DNA of 64,000 bases, from contig JAKAGV010000014.1 in NCBI GenBank assembly GCA_021815405.1, forward strand, positions 1 to 64,000, given 5' to 3'. Below the pieces are notes generated by a model that did no database searches, was not told the origin of the DNA, and worked only from the letters and a program-made list of their open reading frames with translations. The DNA is from Bacteroidota bacterium (GTDB taxonomy: Bacteria; Bacteroidota; Ignavibacteria; Ignavibacteriales; Ignavibacteriaceae). Positions 36,026-45,203 of this stretch are shown here, piece by piece; the stretch's first letter is position 1, and each line of letters opens with the position of its first letter. The translations under genes and the position numbers were made by a program.

Positions 36026-39000
36026 TTATTTAAGGAATCTAACTAAACCGCCGTATCTCTTATCCATTTTAAAATTGAATCTCTCGAAAAACGATTTTAG
36101 ATAAAAATGAGTTGTTACGGTTTTAATTCCGTCGGCGCTTAATCTTTTACAGAAGTCTTCTATCAGTTTTGCAGCCAAGCCCCGACCTCTGAATGACTTT
36201 GATATTTCTATCCCCTCAATATTTGCAATTTTTGGAAACAAAAGTCTGTAGCAGATTCCTCCAATTGCAGATTCTTCCTCGTCATCTAAAATTAATAAAT
36301 ACTTTAGCTCATTATTTATTTTAACCGGATAGTTGTCCAGTATAAACAGTCTGTGCAGAGCCCCGATTTCCGAAGGTAAAACAGGCTTACGGATAGAATA
36401 AGATTTTCCAAATGAATCGGTTACTTTCGTCTTAAGAAGTACATCGCTTCCGGATTCTTCGCCTGCAGAGACTTCAATTTTAGAATTTGACAATGCCATC
36501 TTGGGGAAGACCAGCTTGTTTAATACCTCTTTATCGGTTTTATCAGTTAGTAATTCCTGAAGCTCAGCCAATTCAATTCTTTTTATGGAAGAAATCTTAG
36601 GAAATCTGAAAAGTGAGTCAATCAATTTTTTGAAGAGAGAAGTAACCTCTTCACGGAAGTCACAAAAATAAGTGCTGCTGTAAAAAATATACCTGATGAT
36701 TTCCGGATAATTTTCCATCCGGTACATTGAGTAAAGATTATGAACGAAATCAGATTTTGCTTTTTTAGTAGAGCGGAGATTCTCTTCAATCCAATCGTTA
36801 TAATTCTTAACTGCGCTTTTTATGTAGGAATCAACGAATGGTTCTGTTTTTATTTTCTCCAGATAATTTATCAGCTTAGTTTTTATTTCATATTCGGCGG
36901 CAATTTCAGGATGATCATTCAATTCATTTTTAAGCAGAAGAAGGAACCAGTTACCATCGTCCAATCCTAAGCCTTCAATGCATGCATCAAATATCCATTC
37001 TATTTTAAGATGTTCCCGGCACCACGGATAGTGCGATGATGTTTGGGTGAAAAAATTATTTATGATCGGACAAATTAAGTCCCGCGAATTAAAAAATTCT
37101 TTCCAACCTGTAATTGATATTACTTTAGTACCTTCCTTAAAGTATGGTTCAGGAACAACTACATTTGCAGGCGATATATTGCCGGGGATAACACGATAAT
37201 CGCTGTTCTTCAGCAGAGTAAAGTAAGCAGATATTCCGCGGCGGAAAAGTATTTCCCACTCTATCTCATATTCTTTTTTGTTGAGCGAAGATTGCGCAGA
37301 TGTAAGCTGCCGAACTTTTTCCCATACAGTAAGATCATTTATAAAATCAAAAGAAATAATTCCTTGCTTGGAGCGGAAGTTTCCAAGTTGTGGAAGTATA
37401 GATGATCCGGAAGGGCTGTGTGCAATCTTTATCGTAAGATAAATTGTGTCTAAAACTTTTTTTCTGGTCATGAACGGAGTAATCAGAATAACAAGATCGT
37501 AATGCTTAAAGTTTTTGGTGTTGATGCTTAGCCTGTAAAGTAGTCTTTTTCGGGATGCGCTAAGCTGAGAGATGTAAATCCCTTTGTCGTTAACTTCTTC
37601 GAGATCGAATTTATCAAGTTCATAAATCAGCATGAAAGCTTCTTTAAGAAAAGTTGAGCAGAATAAAATATCTTCGATTCTATTTTTCTCATTCTGCGTG
37701 ATAATATCCTGATAGACGATTTTCTTGTACCAATTTTCTTTCACCGTTTCAAAAGACGAAAGCCTAAAGTTTGATTCAAACCATTTTGCAATTTTCTTAA
37801 ATTGTAGTTTTGCATAATGCGCGAGTTGTTTATCCTTCTCATGAAGTATCCATTTGATCAGTTCAGCGCGAATAAGCGGATATGTCGTTGGATTGCTATA
37901 AACAAATCTTACAAACATGTCTAGAATTCTTTTAAACTGTCGCAGCTCATTTTCATGAAGAGGAAATGATAAACCTTTTCTGTATGCTTCCATTCTAATG
38001 CTAAGTGCTATAAACCTGAATCCCTCTATTTGGCTGTAGCTTATTTCTTCAATTACTTTTTTATTAAGGAATATTTTTTTACTATTGATGAATGAAGGAA
38101 GATAGCGGTTATAATCTATCTCAGGCTGATTAACTAGTAAGACTTTATAAGCAAGGCTTCTTACCGCAAAAGAAGGATGGGCAGATAAAACTTCAAGTCT
38201 TCTGCTTATTAGATTCTCAACTTTTACTTCTGGAATTTTTAATCGATTTTCAAGATCATGAATTGCTGATAATTGACTGCTGCCTTTGCCAAAAAGTGCT
38301 ACAGTAATTTCGCTGTTAAGCTTTACAAGGCTTGAATCAAAGTGCGAAGTATTTGAAATATTTTTTATCCCAGTAAATTTTTTCTTTCTTGAAAAATCAA
38401 TTTCTATCTGCGAAGAGATATTTGTAAAACTAAATTCCCAATCATTCTTGCATACCGCAAAATCAATCAGATTTATATTTCCCATCCAGAGTATCGGTTG
38501 GCGGACAAAAATTCCAAGATCAATAACATCAGCAATAACTTTATATTCAAAATCTCCAATTTGAACGTGACTGTTTTTCTTTCGGATTGTTAAAAGTTTC
38601 TGATGCTGCTTATCGTATATTCCTTCAGGAGCCGGTTCAAAATCATCTTCAGTCAATCCTAGGTCTTTTAAGATCCAGAAGGGGATGATTATCTTTAATC
38701 CGTCAATCTGGTAATCCAATCTTGATCTTTGATAAAGAGAATCGATCTCTTCCTTAAAATTAGATTCTATTACTTTTCGTTTAAAAGTTCCCTTAGCCGT
38801 AAGTTCCCCCTTCTCTTCAGAAAAATTTCTGTTGAGTATGGTAAACTTTATTATTCTTTCATACGGATTTAGGTTTAAATTAACGGACGCGACAATAGTT
38901 CCAAAATACTCTTTAAGCTTATGTTGTGAGTCGGCCCTTTGGATAAAGGAATCTTCGTAATCAGGTACAATGAGAAGTGTATTATTTGGTTTCATATCGC

Positions 39001-40612
39001 CCACGAGAAATGCGCGCTTGAGACCCGGGATATTTTCAAATTTCTTTTCGATGTAGGCAGGTGCGAGAGTCTGACCTTTGCTGTTCTTATAAATGTCTTT
39101 TACTCTATCGATTATGTAAAGAGCACCATTTTCATCCTGCTTAAATAAGTCGCCGGTAGAAAGCCATTGTTCTTTATCTAAAAATTTCTTTTCATCATCC
39201 AGATATTTTGCAACGTAATGCCCCGCAATTTGAAGCTCGCCTTCATTTGAAAATTTAATTTTCATGCCCGGAAGTGGAATGCCGACTGAATCCTTAATAT
39301 ATTCTCCCGGCAATGTCATGCTTATGCCGCCGGTAGCTTCAGTCATTCCGAAGCCGCTGCAAAGCTCAACGCTGTGCTTGTTAAAAAACTTAAAGACTTT
39401 TGGCTCAAGGTAACCTGCTGCGGAAAGACCCCATCGTAAATTATTTCCAACAAGATGTCGAAAAACATTTTCAGGATTTAAATCACTTCCTTCTCTTTCA
39501 AGAATTTCCTGGAACTTTTCGGAAATCTGTTTCCACCTTAACGGAATGCCTACAAGACCTGTCGGCTGAAACATCTTCATCAAATTCAAAATTGAATCGA
39601 CATCATTCCTTCCGGCAAATACATAAGTGCCGCCCCAAAAGATCATGCCTAACATTTCCAAATATCTTCCGAAAGTGTGGTAAAGCGGAAGATAACTCAC
39701 AAGAAGCTCGTTAACTCCAACCTTTGGAAGTACAGCCGCACGGGCAAATCTTTTAGAGATCAAATTGTAAGTTGAAAACTGCACTCCCTTTGGCATGCCA
39801 GTGCTGCCGGATGTGAACATTATGGTAGCAATATCATCAAGCTTTAGTTTTTTCCTTTTGTTAAGAATGCCCGGTATATCTTTGCTGCTGATAAGTGAAA
39901 GTATTTGATCAAGCTGAATAACATCTTCGCCGGCATTTTCAGTTAAGCCGGTAAAGAAGATCTCAAATTTTTTGTCCGATTTATCTCGAAGCGTACGTAA
40001 GATTTCCAGCCGTTGGTAAGAATCCGTAACGACGATGTTGAAATTAATTTTAGTAAAAATAAATTCAAGCGTCTCCAGTCCGAACTGTGGATGAAGCGGC
40101 GAATCGGGAATATCATAGGCAAGGCAGGCAAGGTCGCAGCATGCGCTGTCAATAGTGTTATCGCTGTATATTGCTACTGCCGGCTTAAAGTTGGAAACGT
40201 AAAGAAAAGCAGTAGCAATTTTCTTTATCCGATTCTCAATAAGTTTGTAACTATATTCATTTTTCAGATTTTCGATGATTGTTGTAAAAAGAATTTTTTC
40301 TGGATGTCTTGTAGTACGCTGCTCAATTAAATTCCTGATAGAAAAATCTGACGCTCTGATTGCCTTAAAAACTGTTTCTGCCCAGCGGTATCTTTCATCC
40401 AGATTCATGCTTTGAAGAAAAACCGGGAAACGTGTTAAGTCTAAATATCGATGCCAGATTTTGTTATCAATTTTATTTTGAAGACCGGAAGAAAAAACAT
40501 CTTCCGCGGATTTTAACAAGCGGATTGGAAGCTTTTGAACGGATTTGTCTTCTAAAGTGTTTTCGAGAAAATCTAAATCGTTTATAAAAAGTTTGGTTAA
40601 TTCATTTTTCAT
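36026..40612 (-). CDS. Giant fusion: AMP-forming acyl-CoA-synthetase-like domain + long middle region + C-terminal GNAT acetyltransferase
   Basis: A 1528-aa cytosolic protein. Residues about 90-620 form an ANL-superfamily adenylating domain with the P-loop IMFTSGSTGMPKGV (about 267), CSGFGMTEATGG (about 420) and LSTGDLFKQDENG followed by IDRVKDIYKNSKGQ (about 487); it looks active and most resembles long-chain acyl-CoA synthetases. Residues about 650-1350 are not recognised; they include HEAT-like helices and a stretch with PGNISPANVVV (about 1150) faintly like a phosphotransferase loop. The last 150 residues are a GNAT domain with acetyl-CoA motif RGRGLAAKL and YLKSFFERFNF. No carrier-protein domain is seen. 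It is last in a tight run headed by bshA. GGGAG precedes the ATG. The substrate is unknown; activation of an acid followed by acyl transfer is an inference. Confidence 0.85.
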   Translation of the reverse strand: MKNELTKLFINDLDFLENTLEDKSVQKLPIRLLKSAEDVFSSGLQNKIDNKIWHRYLDLTRFPVFLQSMNLDERYRWAETVFKAIRASDFSIRNLIEQRTTRHPEKILFTTIIENLKNEYSYKLIENRIKKIATAFLYVSNFKPAVAIYSDNTIDSACCDLACLAYDIPDSPLHPQFGLETLEFIFTKINFNIVVTDSYQRLEILRTLRDKSDKKFEIFFTGLTENAGEDVIQLDQILSLISSKDIPGILNKRKKLKLDDIATIMFTSGSTGMPKGVQFSTYNLISKRFARAAVLPKVGVNELLVSYLPLYHTFGRYLEMLGMIFWGGTYVFAGRNDVDSILNLMKMFQPTGLVGIPLRWKQISEKFQEILEREGSDLNPENVFRHLVGNNLRWGLSAAGYLEPKVFKFFNKHSVELCSGFGMTEATGGISMTLPGEYIKDSVGIPLPGMKIKFSNEGELQIAGHYVAKYLDDEKKFLDKEQWLSTGDLFKQDENGALYIIDRVKDIYKNSKGQTLAPAYIEKKFENIPGLKRAFLVGDMKPNNTLLIVPDYEDSFIQRADSQHKLKEYFGTIVASVNLNLNPYERIIKFTILNRNFSEEKGELTAKGTFKRKVIESNFKEEIDSLYQRSRLDYQIDGLKIIIPFWILKDLGLTEDDFEPAPEGIYDKQHQKLLTIRKKNSHVQIGDFEYKVIADVIDLGIFVRQPILWMGNINLIDFAVCKNDWEFSFTNISSQIEIDFSRKKKFTGIKNISNTSHFDSSLVKLNSEITVALFGKGSSQLSAIHDLENRLKIPEVKVENLISRRLEVLSAHPSFAVRSLAYKVLLVNQPEIDYNRYLPSFINSKKIFLNKKVIEEISYSQIEGFRFIALSIRMEAYRKGLSFPLHENELRQFKRILDMFVRFVYSNPTTYPLIRAELIKWILHEKDKQLAHYAKLQFKKIAKWFESNFRLSSFETVKENWYKKIVYQDIITQNEKNRIEDILFCSTFLKEAFMLIYELDKFDLEEVNDKGIYISQLSASRKRLLYRLSINTKNFKHYDLVILITPFMTRKKVLDTIYLTIKIAHSPSGSSILPQLGNFRSKQGIISFDFINDLTVWEKVRQLTSAQSSLNKKEYEIEWEILFRRGISAYFTLLKNSDYRVIPGNISPANVVVPEPYFKEGTKVISITGWKEFFNSRDLICPIINNFFTQTSSHYPWCREHLKIEWIFDACIEGLGLDDGNWFLLLLKNELNDHPEIAAEYEIKTKLINYLEKIKTEPFVDSYIKSAVKNYNDWIEENLRSTKKAKSDFVHNLYSMYRMENYPEIIRYIFYSSTYFCDFREEVTSLFKKLIDSLFRFPKISSIKRIELAELQELLTDKTDKEVLNKLVFPKMALSNSKIEVSAGEESGSDVLLKTKVTDSFGKSYSIRKPVLPSEIGALHRLFILDNYPVKINNELKYLLILDDEEESAIGGICYRLLFPKIANIEGIEISKSFRGRGLAAKLIEDFCKRLSADGIKTVTTHFYLKSFFERFNFKMDKRYGGLVRFLK

Positions 40613-40653
40613 TTTAATCTCCCTTGTAAAAATAGAAAAAAGAAATGAAGCAA

Positions 40654-42087
40654 TTAAGACAGAGAAATATTCTGAGTCCTTTTAGCCCGGGGAAACCTGC
40701 TCTTTATTCCACTTGCTGTAACTACAGCGGTTCCGAGTACTGCACCTTCATATTTTATAACGCATTGACCGGTTAGATTACTTTTGGTTTTAAAAATTCC
40801 GCCGTCAAGATATTTTTTAAGATCTGAAAAATTATCAATCTCGAATATTTTTGCGCGAATTTCTTTTTGAAGTACCTGCGCTGCTTGTGTGTGTAAAATA
40901 ATATCGCCGTTCTTATCAATTGTCCCGAACTTTGTTCCGATCCTCTCAAACAATCCGGGATAATTATCTTCCCAATTTTTATTGAAGAAGAAGATGTCGT
41001 TGTTCTTCAAAATAAAATTGAATTGTTCAGCAATCTCTTCATTGATTTCGAATTCGGAAAAAACTTTTTTTAACGGGTTTCTAATTTCACGGCTGCTGGA
41101 GTTTAAAATTTTTATATTATGGACTTTAGGAATTTCAATTTCCGGCGAAATGGTGCTTCCGGTCTTTCGTAATTTTACGATAAAAAATCCGTCGGAATCA
41201 ATTTCCCACGGAAGTATTCTTCTTGATTTGGCAATTGATGGATCAAGATTTTGGTCATTATATCTTGTGAAGCCCTCATGGCTTTTAACAGGCAAATCAA
41301 TATCTACAATTTCAACCGGATATTTTTTCAGAACTTTGTCAATTATAAATTCATTCTCTTCCGGCGTTAAAGTGCAAGTAGAATAAACAACTTCACCGTC
41401 GGTCTTCACCATTTTTATTGCGGCAATAAGCAAACGAAGCTGGACATCACCTATTCTTTCCGCACGTTCTTTCGACCACCAGTTATTTACTTCGCCTTTT
41501 TTCTGAACAATTCCCAGACCGCTGCACGGCGCATCGACAAGAATTTTATCAAAGTGCTCACTGTAAATTTTGCTAAGCCATTCACCTTTGTAATGAACGA
41601 CTCCGGCATTTATCAAGTTCATTCTGTCAAGATTATAAATCAGCATTTTCACTCTGTCGAGAGCAATTTCATTCGCGATTAAAGTACCGTCGTTGTTCAT
41701 CATTTCGCCAAGTTCCGTTGTCTTTGAGCCGGGAGCCGCGCATAAATCCAGTATTTTTTCACCTGGCTGAGGAGATAAAACTAAAGGAGGAATCATTGAG
41801 GAAAGGCTTTGGATATAATAATCTCCGATGATGTGCTGAATTGTTTTGCCAACAGCTTCTGAATTTCCTTTTATTTTTAATACAAACGGGACGGATGAAA
41901 TTTCTTCTGTGCTGATTGAATAAATTTCATTTAGCTTTTTTACCAGTTTGAATTTATCAGTCTTTAACCGGTTAATCCTGATATAAAGCGAATATTCTTT
42001 TTTTATAAAATCAGAAAATTCTTTTGCGGCGGCATCACCGTAAAGAGAGCTTATATAGCTAAAAATATTTTCACTGACGCCGGACAA
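40654..42087 (-). CDS. rsmF: RsmF-like rRNA (cytosine-C5) methyltransferase
   Basis: A 477-aa protein, close in length to RsmF/YebU. The SAM-binding LDLCAAPGSKTTELGEMM, the first catalytic cysteine motif VDAPCSGLG, and the second YSTCTLTPEENEF are all present. The C-terminal 180 residues match the RsmF extension (PUA-like, ending with FPRAKRTQNISLS). It methylates cytosine in 16S rRNA (position 1407 in E. coli RsmF); RNA position here is inferred. Translation begins at a TTG only 3 nt after the stop of the previous gene, with AAGGT upstream. Confidence 0.9.
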   Translation of the reverse strand: MSGVSENIFSYISSLYGDAAAKEFSDFIKKEYSLYIRINRLKTDKFKLVKKLNEIYSISTEEISSVPFVLKIKGNSEAVGKTIQHIIGDYYIQSLSSMIPPLVLSPQPGEKILDLCAAPGSKTTELGEMMNNDGTLIANEIALDRVKMLIYNLDRMNLINAGVVHYKGEWLSKIYSEHFDKILVDAPCSGLGIVQKKGEVNNWWSKERAERIGDVQLRLLIAAIKMVKTDGEVVYSTCTLTPEENEFIIDKVLKKYPVEIVDIDLPVKSHEGFTRYNDQNLDPSIAKSRRILPWEIDSDGFFIVKLRKTGSTISPEIEIPKVHNIKILNSSSREIRNPLKKVFSEFEINEEIAEQFNFILKNNDIFFFNKNWEDNYPGLFERIGTKFGTIDKNGDIILHTQAAQVLQKEIRAKIFEIDNFSDLKKYLDGGIFKTKSNLTGQCVIKYEGAVLGTAVVTASGIKSRFPRAKRTQNISLS

Positions 42088-42090
42088 AGA

Positions 42091-42519
42091 CTAGTACCTT
42101 GTTAGATTCAGCATTCTTAAAATGTTATTAGTAATATCGCCATAAGTCTTGCTTCCTGGAAAATTCTTTTTATAGTCGGTTTCAATCTTTTTAATAATAC
42201 CGTCAAGATATTCTTCATACCATAGTACAGAATCTTTTACAACTTTTTCATGCTTTGGAATTTTAATCTTAACCGGCTTTTGTCTGTTTGAATAGATAAT
42301 GAATTTTGCCTTGGAGTGATTTTCGGCTTGTAAGATAAGGCTGCCGTCGACGGTCAATATTTCATAGCTTCCGAAAAATTCCTGTCCAATAACAAGTACC
42401 TTTCCCGGTAAGAAAACTTCATCAAATTCATTTAATTGAACAAAATCATCCGGAAAGTTTTTTATTCCTTCGGAATTAATTTTTGTCGTCCAGGAAGAAA
42501 TGAATTCTTTCTCGTTCAA
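42091..42519 (-). CDS. Hypothetical protein in bshA-rsmF operon
   Basis: A 142-aa protein not recognised. The N-terminal half is beta-rich with FLPGKVLVIGQEFFGSYEIL and VDGSLILQAENHSKAKFIIYS; the C-terminal half is basic and helical (IPKHEKVVKDS, then KKIETDYKKNFP). No signal peptide or membrane span is visible. It starts at a TTG that overlaps the previous stop as TTGA, with GGAG six bases upstream, and ends 3 nt before the rsmF-like gene, so it is firmly inside the operon. A role in RNA or nucleotide metabolism is possible by context only. Confidence 0.75.
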   Translation of the reverse strand: MNEKEFISSWTTKINSEGIKNFPDDFVQLNEFDEVFLPGKVLVIGQEFFGSYEILTVDGSLILQAENHSKAKFIIYSNRQKPVKIKIPKHEKVVKDSVLWYEEYLDGIIKKIETDYKKNFPGSKTYGDITNNILRMLNLTRY

Positions 42520-42941
42520 ATATTCTCCTGAATTTTTTTCAAGAAGGAAGAGACTATTTCCTCCATATCAGGATTATCTGAATATTCCTTCACGGTTAAT
42601 CGTTTTGAATCGCAGCCTGTAATCATTGCTGAAACTCTTTCAGCTTTAGAACTGAACAAAGCCAGCACCGGAATTTTCAACTCATAAAGCGCATACGAAA
42701 TTTCAAAACCAACGCCGAGACTTGCACCAGAAATTTCTGCAACGACTGCATTGCTTTGTTCAAGCCATTTAATATCTCTCTTAAATATTTGTCTTTCGGT
42801 TAACGGGATTGAAGTCTTAAAATTTTCATTCATCTCCGAAAGCGGAGTATGCCCCTGAGACGAAATGAACTGTATTATTTCCTTAAAATTACTCTGGAAC
42901 CTCGTATCTCCTTTGATGGCTCCGGCACAATAGATAACCAT
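42516..42941 (-). CDS. DNPH1/nucleoside 2-deoxyribosyltransferase-like hydrolase
   Basis: A 141-aa protein of the 2-deoxyribosyltransferase fold. IYCAGAIKGD at the N-terminus and VVAEISGASLGVGFEISYAL are close to 2'-deoxynucleoside 5'-monophosphate N-glycosidase (DNPH1/Rcl). Asp56 and Glu80 have the 24-residue spacing I recall for the catalytic D69/E93 of rat Rcl, and SAMITG matches the phosphate-contact SAMI motif. It probably cleaves the N-glycosidic bond of unusual deoxynucleotides (pool sanitising). It starts 1 nt after the bshA stop. Confidence 0.85.
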   Translation of the reverse strand: MVIYCAGAIKGDTRFQSNFKEIIQFISSQGHTPLSEMNENFKTSIPLTERQIFKRDIKWLEQSNAVVAEISGASLGVGFEISYALYELKIPVLALFSSKAERVSAMITGCDSKRLTVKEYSDNPDMEEIVSSFLKKIQENI

Positions 42942-42942
42942 T

Positions 42943-44067
42943 TTACATTTCTACAATCTTTTTATAATAATCTTCGTACATTGGAACAACGATGGATTTA
43001 TCAAAATTTTCTACTGCTCTCTTTCTGGAATTATCTGCAAATAATTTATGCTTCTTTTCATTCGAAAGTAAATCGACAATATATTTTGCCATCCTGCTTA
43101 TGTCGCCAATCTCGGCGATATAACCGGTTTCATTGTGGCGGACAAGTTCGGGCAGCCCGCCGACACTTGAACTGACAACCGGCACTCCGCACGCCATTGC
43201 CTCTAATGCCGCAAGCCCGAAGCTTTCCGATTGTGAAGGAATTAAAAATACATCAGCGGCATTTAAGATTTCTACCAATGCATCCTGCTTTCCTAAAAAT
43301 TTAATATGATCGCAAAGATGAAGATCGCGGCAAAGTCTTTCACACTCGGATCTATCCGGACCATCACCTACTAAAATTAATTTTGAAGGAATTTCCTTGA
43401 CAACTTGCTCAAAAACTTTAATAGTATCTGGCACTCTTTTTACCTGCCTAAAGTTTGAAGTGTGCACAATAATCTTCTCGCCTTTCGGTGCAATATGTTC
43501 TCGGAATATGCAATCCTTTTTAGGTTTGAAAATTTCTGTATCGACAAAGTTCGGAATTATTTCAATTTCTTTTTCTACAGAATAGGTAATTAAAGTTTTT
43601 TCTTTTAAGAATCTGGAAACAGCAGTAACGCCGTCGCTTTGTTCGGTACTGAATTTTACAAGCGGAAGAAATGAAGGTTCAAGTCCGGCAAGAGTTATAT
43701 CTGTGCCGTGTAAGGTTGTAATTACCTTTACCTTATTTTTATCTGTTAAAATTTGTTTTGCAAGATATGCGCTGGTTGCATGGGGAATTGCATAATGAAC
43801 ATGGAACAGATCTAGCTTTTCGTAAGTTGCTACTTCAACCATTTTGCTTGCAAGCGCTAAACTGTATAATGGAAATTCAAACAGCGGATAATTACTCAGC
43901 TCAACTTCATGAAATACAACATTTTCAATATAATCTGTCAGTCTAAAAGGCAGTGCATAGCTGATAAAATGAATTTGATGTCCTCGTTTTGCAAGAGCTT
44001 TTCCTAATTCCGTAGCAATAACTCCGCTGCCGCCGTAAGTGGGATAACACGTGATTCCTATTTTCAT
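42943..44067 (-). CDS. bshA: N-acetyl-alpha-D-glucosaminyl L-malate synthase (bacillithiol biosynthesis)
   Basis: 374 aa from the ATG at 44065-44067; a TTG 51 nt upstream would add a basic extension not found in the family. The N-terminus MKIGITCYPTYGGSGVIATELG, then FISYALPFRL and DLFHVHYAIPHA, are typical of BshA. The GT4 C-terminal motif ESFGLAALEAMACGVPVV has the conserved glutamates that bind UDP-GlcNAc. It joins GlcNAc from UDP-GlcNAc to L-malate, the first step of bacillithiol synthesis. bshB and bshC are not in the window. It heads a five-gene run with gaps of 1, -4, 3 and 41 nt. Confidence 0.92.
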   Translation of the reverse strand: MKIGITCYPTYGGSGVIATELGKALAKRGHQIHFISYALPFRLTDYIENVVFHEVELSNYPLFEFPLYSLALASKMVEVATYEKLDLFHVHYAIPHATSAYLAKQILTDKNKVKVITTLHGTDITLAGLEPSFLPLVKFSTEQSDGVTAVSRFLKEKTLITYSVEKEIEIIPNFVDTEIFKPKKDCIFREHIAPKGEKIIVHTSNFRQVKRVPDTIKVFEQVVKEIPSKLILVGDGPDRSECERLCRDLHLCDHIKFLGKQDALVEILNAADVFLIPSQSESFGLAALEAMACGVPVVSSSVGGLPELVRHNETGYIAEIGDISRMAKYIVDLLSNEKKHKLFADNSRKRAVENFDKSIVVPMYEDYYKKIVEM

Positions 44068-44315
44068 AAATTTTCTGCGTCTACTCGAATTGAATTTATT
44101 TTCCTTTTTCAAGGACAAATATAATTTAAATTGTACTCAATATTCAGTGTTCAAGATTTGATCGCCAATCCTTTGCCGATTATCACCTTAGCGTCATATC
44201 ACTTTTGAAGAAAATTTTTTTAACCGGATGGAAGGCAGTAAATTTGAAACGATAAATTTAATAGTGATAACTGAGGTTATTCTTACTTAGAGATGAAAAC
44301 TTTCTATAAACTTTT

Positions 44316-45203
44316 ATGAAGCTTCTGGTAATCGGGCATTCGGTTGAAGACCATATAAGTATTGACGGCATTGACCATGTGAAGCCGGGCGGAATTTTCT
44401 ATGCTGCACTGGCACTGAAAAACTTTGTTGAAAATAGTGATAAAATTTTTCTAAACACTTACGTCCAAAAAGAAAATTATCACTTATTTGAAAAAGCCTT
44501 CGAAAGATTTGATAAATCAAATTTGAAGTTTGTGGATAGGATTCCAAAAGTCTACCTAACTCTCCACAATTTTAAAGAAAGAGGCGAGACATACGAAAGC
44601 ATGTCTCAAAGCCTTGAAGTTAATACCGGTAATCTAAATTTGTATGACGGCATTCTCATTAACATGATTACCGGGTTTGATATTTCACTTAATCAGTTAA
44701 AAGAAATTCGGAAATTTTACAGCGGATTAATATTTATGGATGTCCATACACTCTGCCGCGGTCTTGATGAAAATCTGAAAAGAGAATTCAGATTGATCCC
44801 GAATTTCGACGAGTGGGCGTCGTCAGTCGATATTCTCCAGGCAAATGATAATGAGATTCGAAGTTTAAGTATACAAAGTGAGGAATTTGAAATAGCAAAA
44901 GAAATTCTAAGTTATGGTGTAAAAATTTTTGTTGTAACAAAAGGAAATCTTGGTGCAAGAATTTATACGTTAAAGAATAATGAAATTATTTCGATATTTA
45001 AATCGGCATTAAAGATTGAAAGTAAAAATATGGTTGGTACCGGCGATGTTTTTGGCGCTGTCTTTTTTTATAATTATATTAAAAGTAAAGATGTCGTATA
45101 CTCACTTGATCTGGCAAATATAGCTGCAGGCTGTGCAGCTTCATATAATGATTTTAAGAACTTTGATAATTTGAAAAAAGATGTTTTCTCACGATATAAT
45201 TAA
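44316..45203 (+). CDS. PfkB/ribokinase-family sugar or nucleoside kinase
   Basis: A 295-aa protein with the family layout: N-terminal GHSVEDHISI and KPGGIFYAALAL (PfkB signature 1 region), and C-terminal MVGTGDVFGAVFF (signature 2, with catalytic Asp in GTGD instead of the more common GAGD). It phosphorylates a sugar or related alcohol with ATP; the substrate is not deducible. Its 3' end overlaps the RmlD-like gene by 23 nt, and that gene overlaps the amylase gene, so the three form one translationally linked unit. About 250 nt of non-coding sequence separate it from the divergent bshA operon and should contain both promoters. Confidence 0.85.
   Translation: MKLLVIGHSVEDHISIDGIDHVKPGGIFYAALALKNFVENSDKIFLNTYVQKENYHLFEKAFERFDKSNLKFVDRIPKVYLTLHNFKERGETYESMSQSLEVNTGNLNLYDGILINMITGFDISLNQLKEIRKFYSGLIFMDVHTLCRGLDENLKREFRLIPNFDEWASSVDILQANDNEIRSLSIQSEEFEIAKEILSYGVKIFVVTKGNLGARIYTLKNNEIISIFKSALKIESKNMVGTGDVFGAVFFYNYIKSKDVVYSLDLANIAAGCAASYNDFKNFDNLKKDVFSRYN

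Noticed and set aside
44068-44118. 17-codon TTG extension of bshA
   Set aside because: It gives a basic leader not typical of BshA, and the ATG at 44065-44067 starts precisely at the conserved MKIGITCYP.
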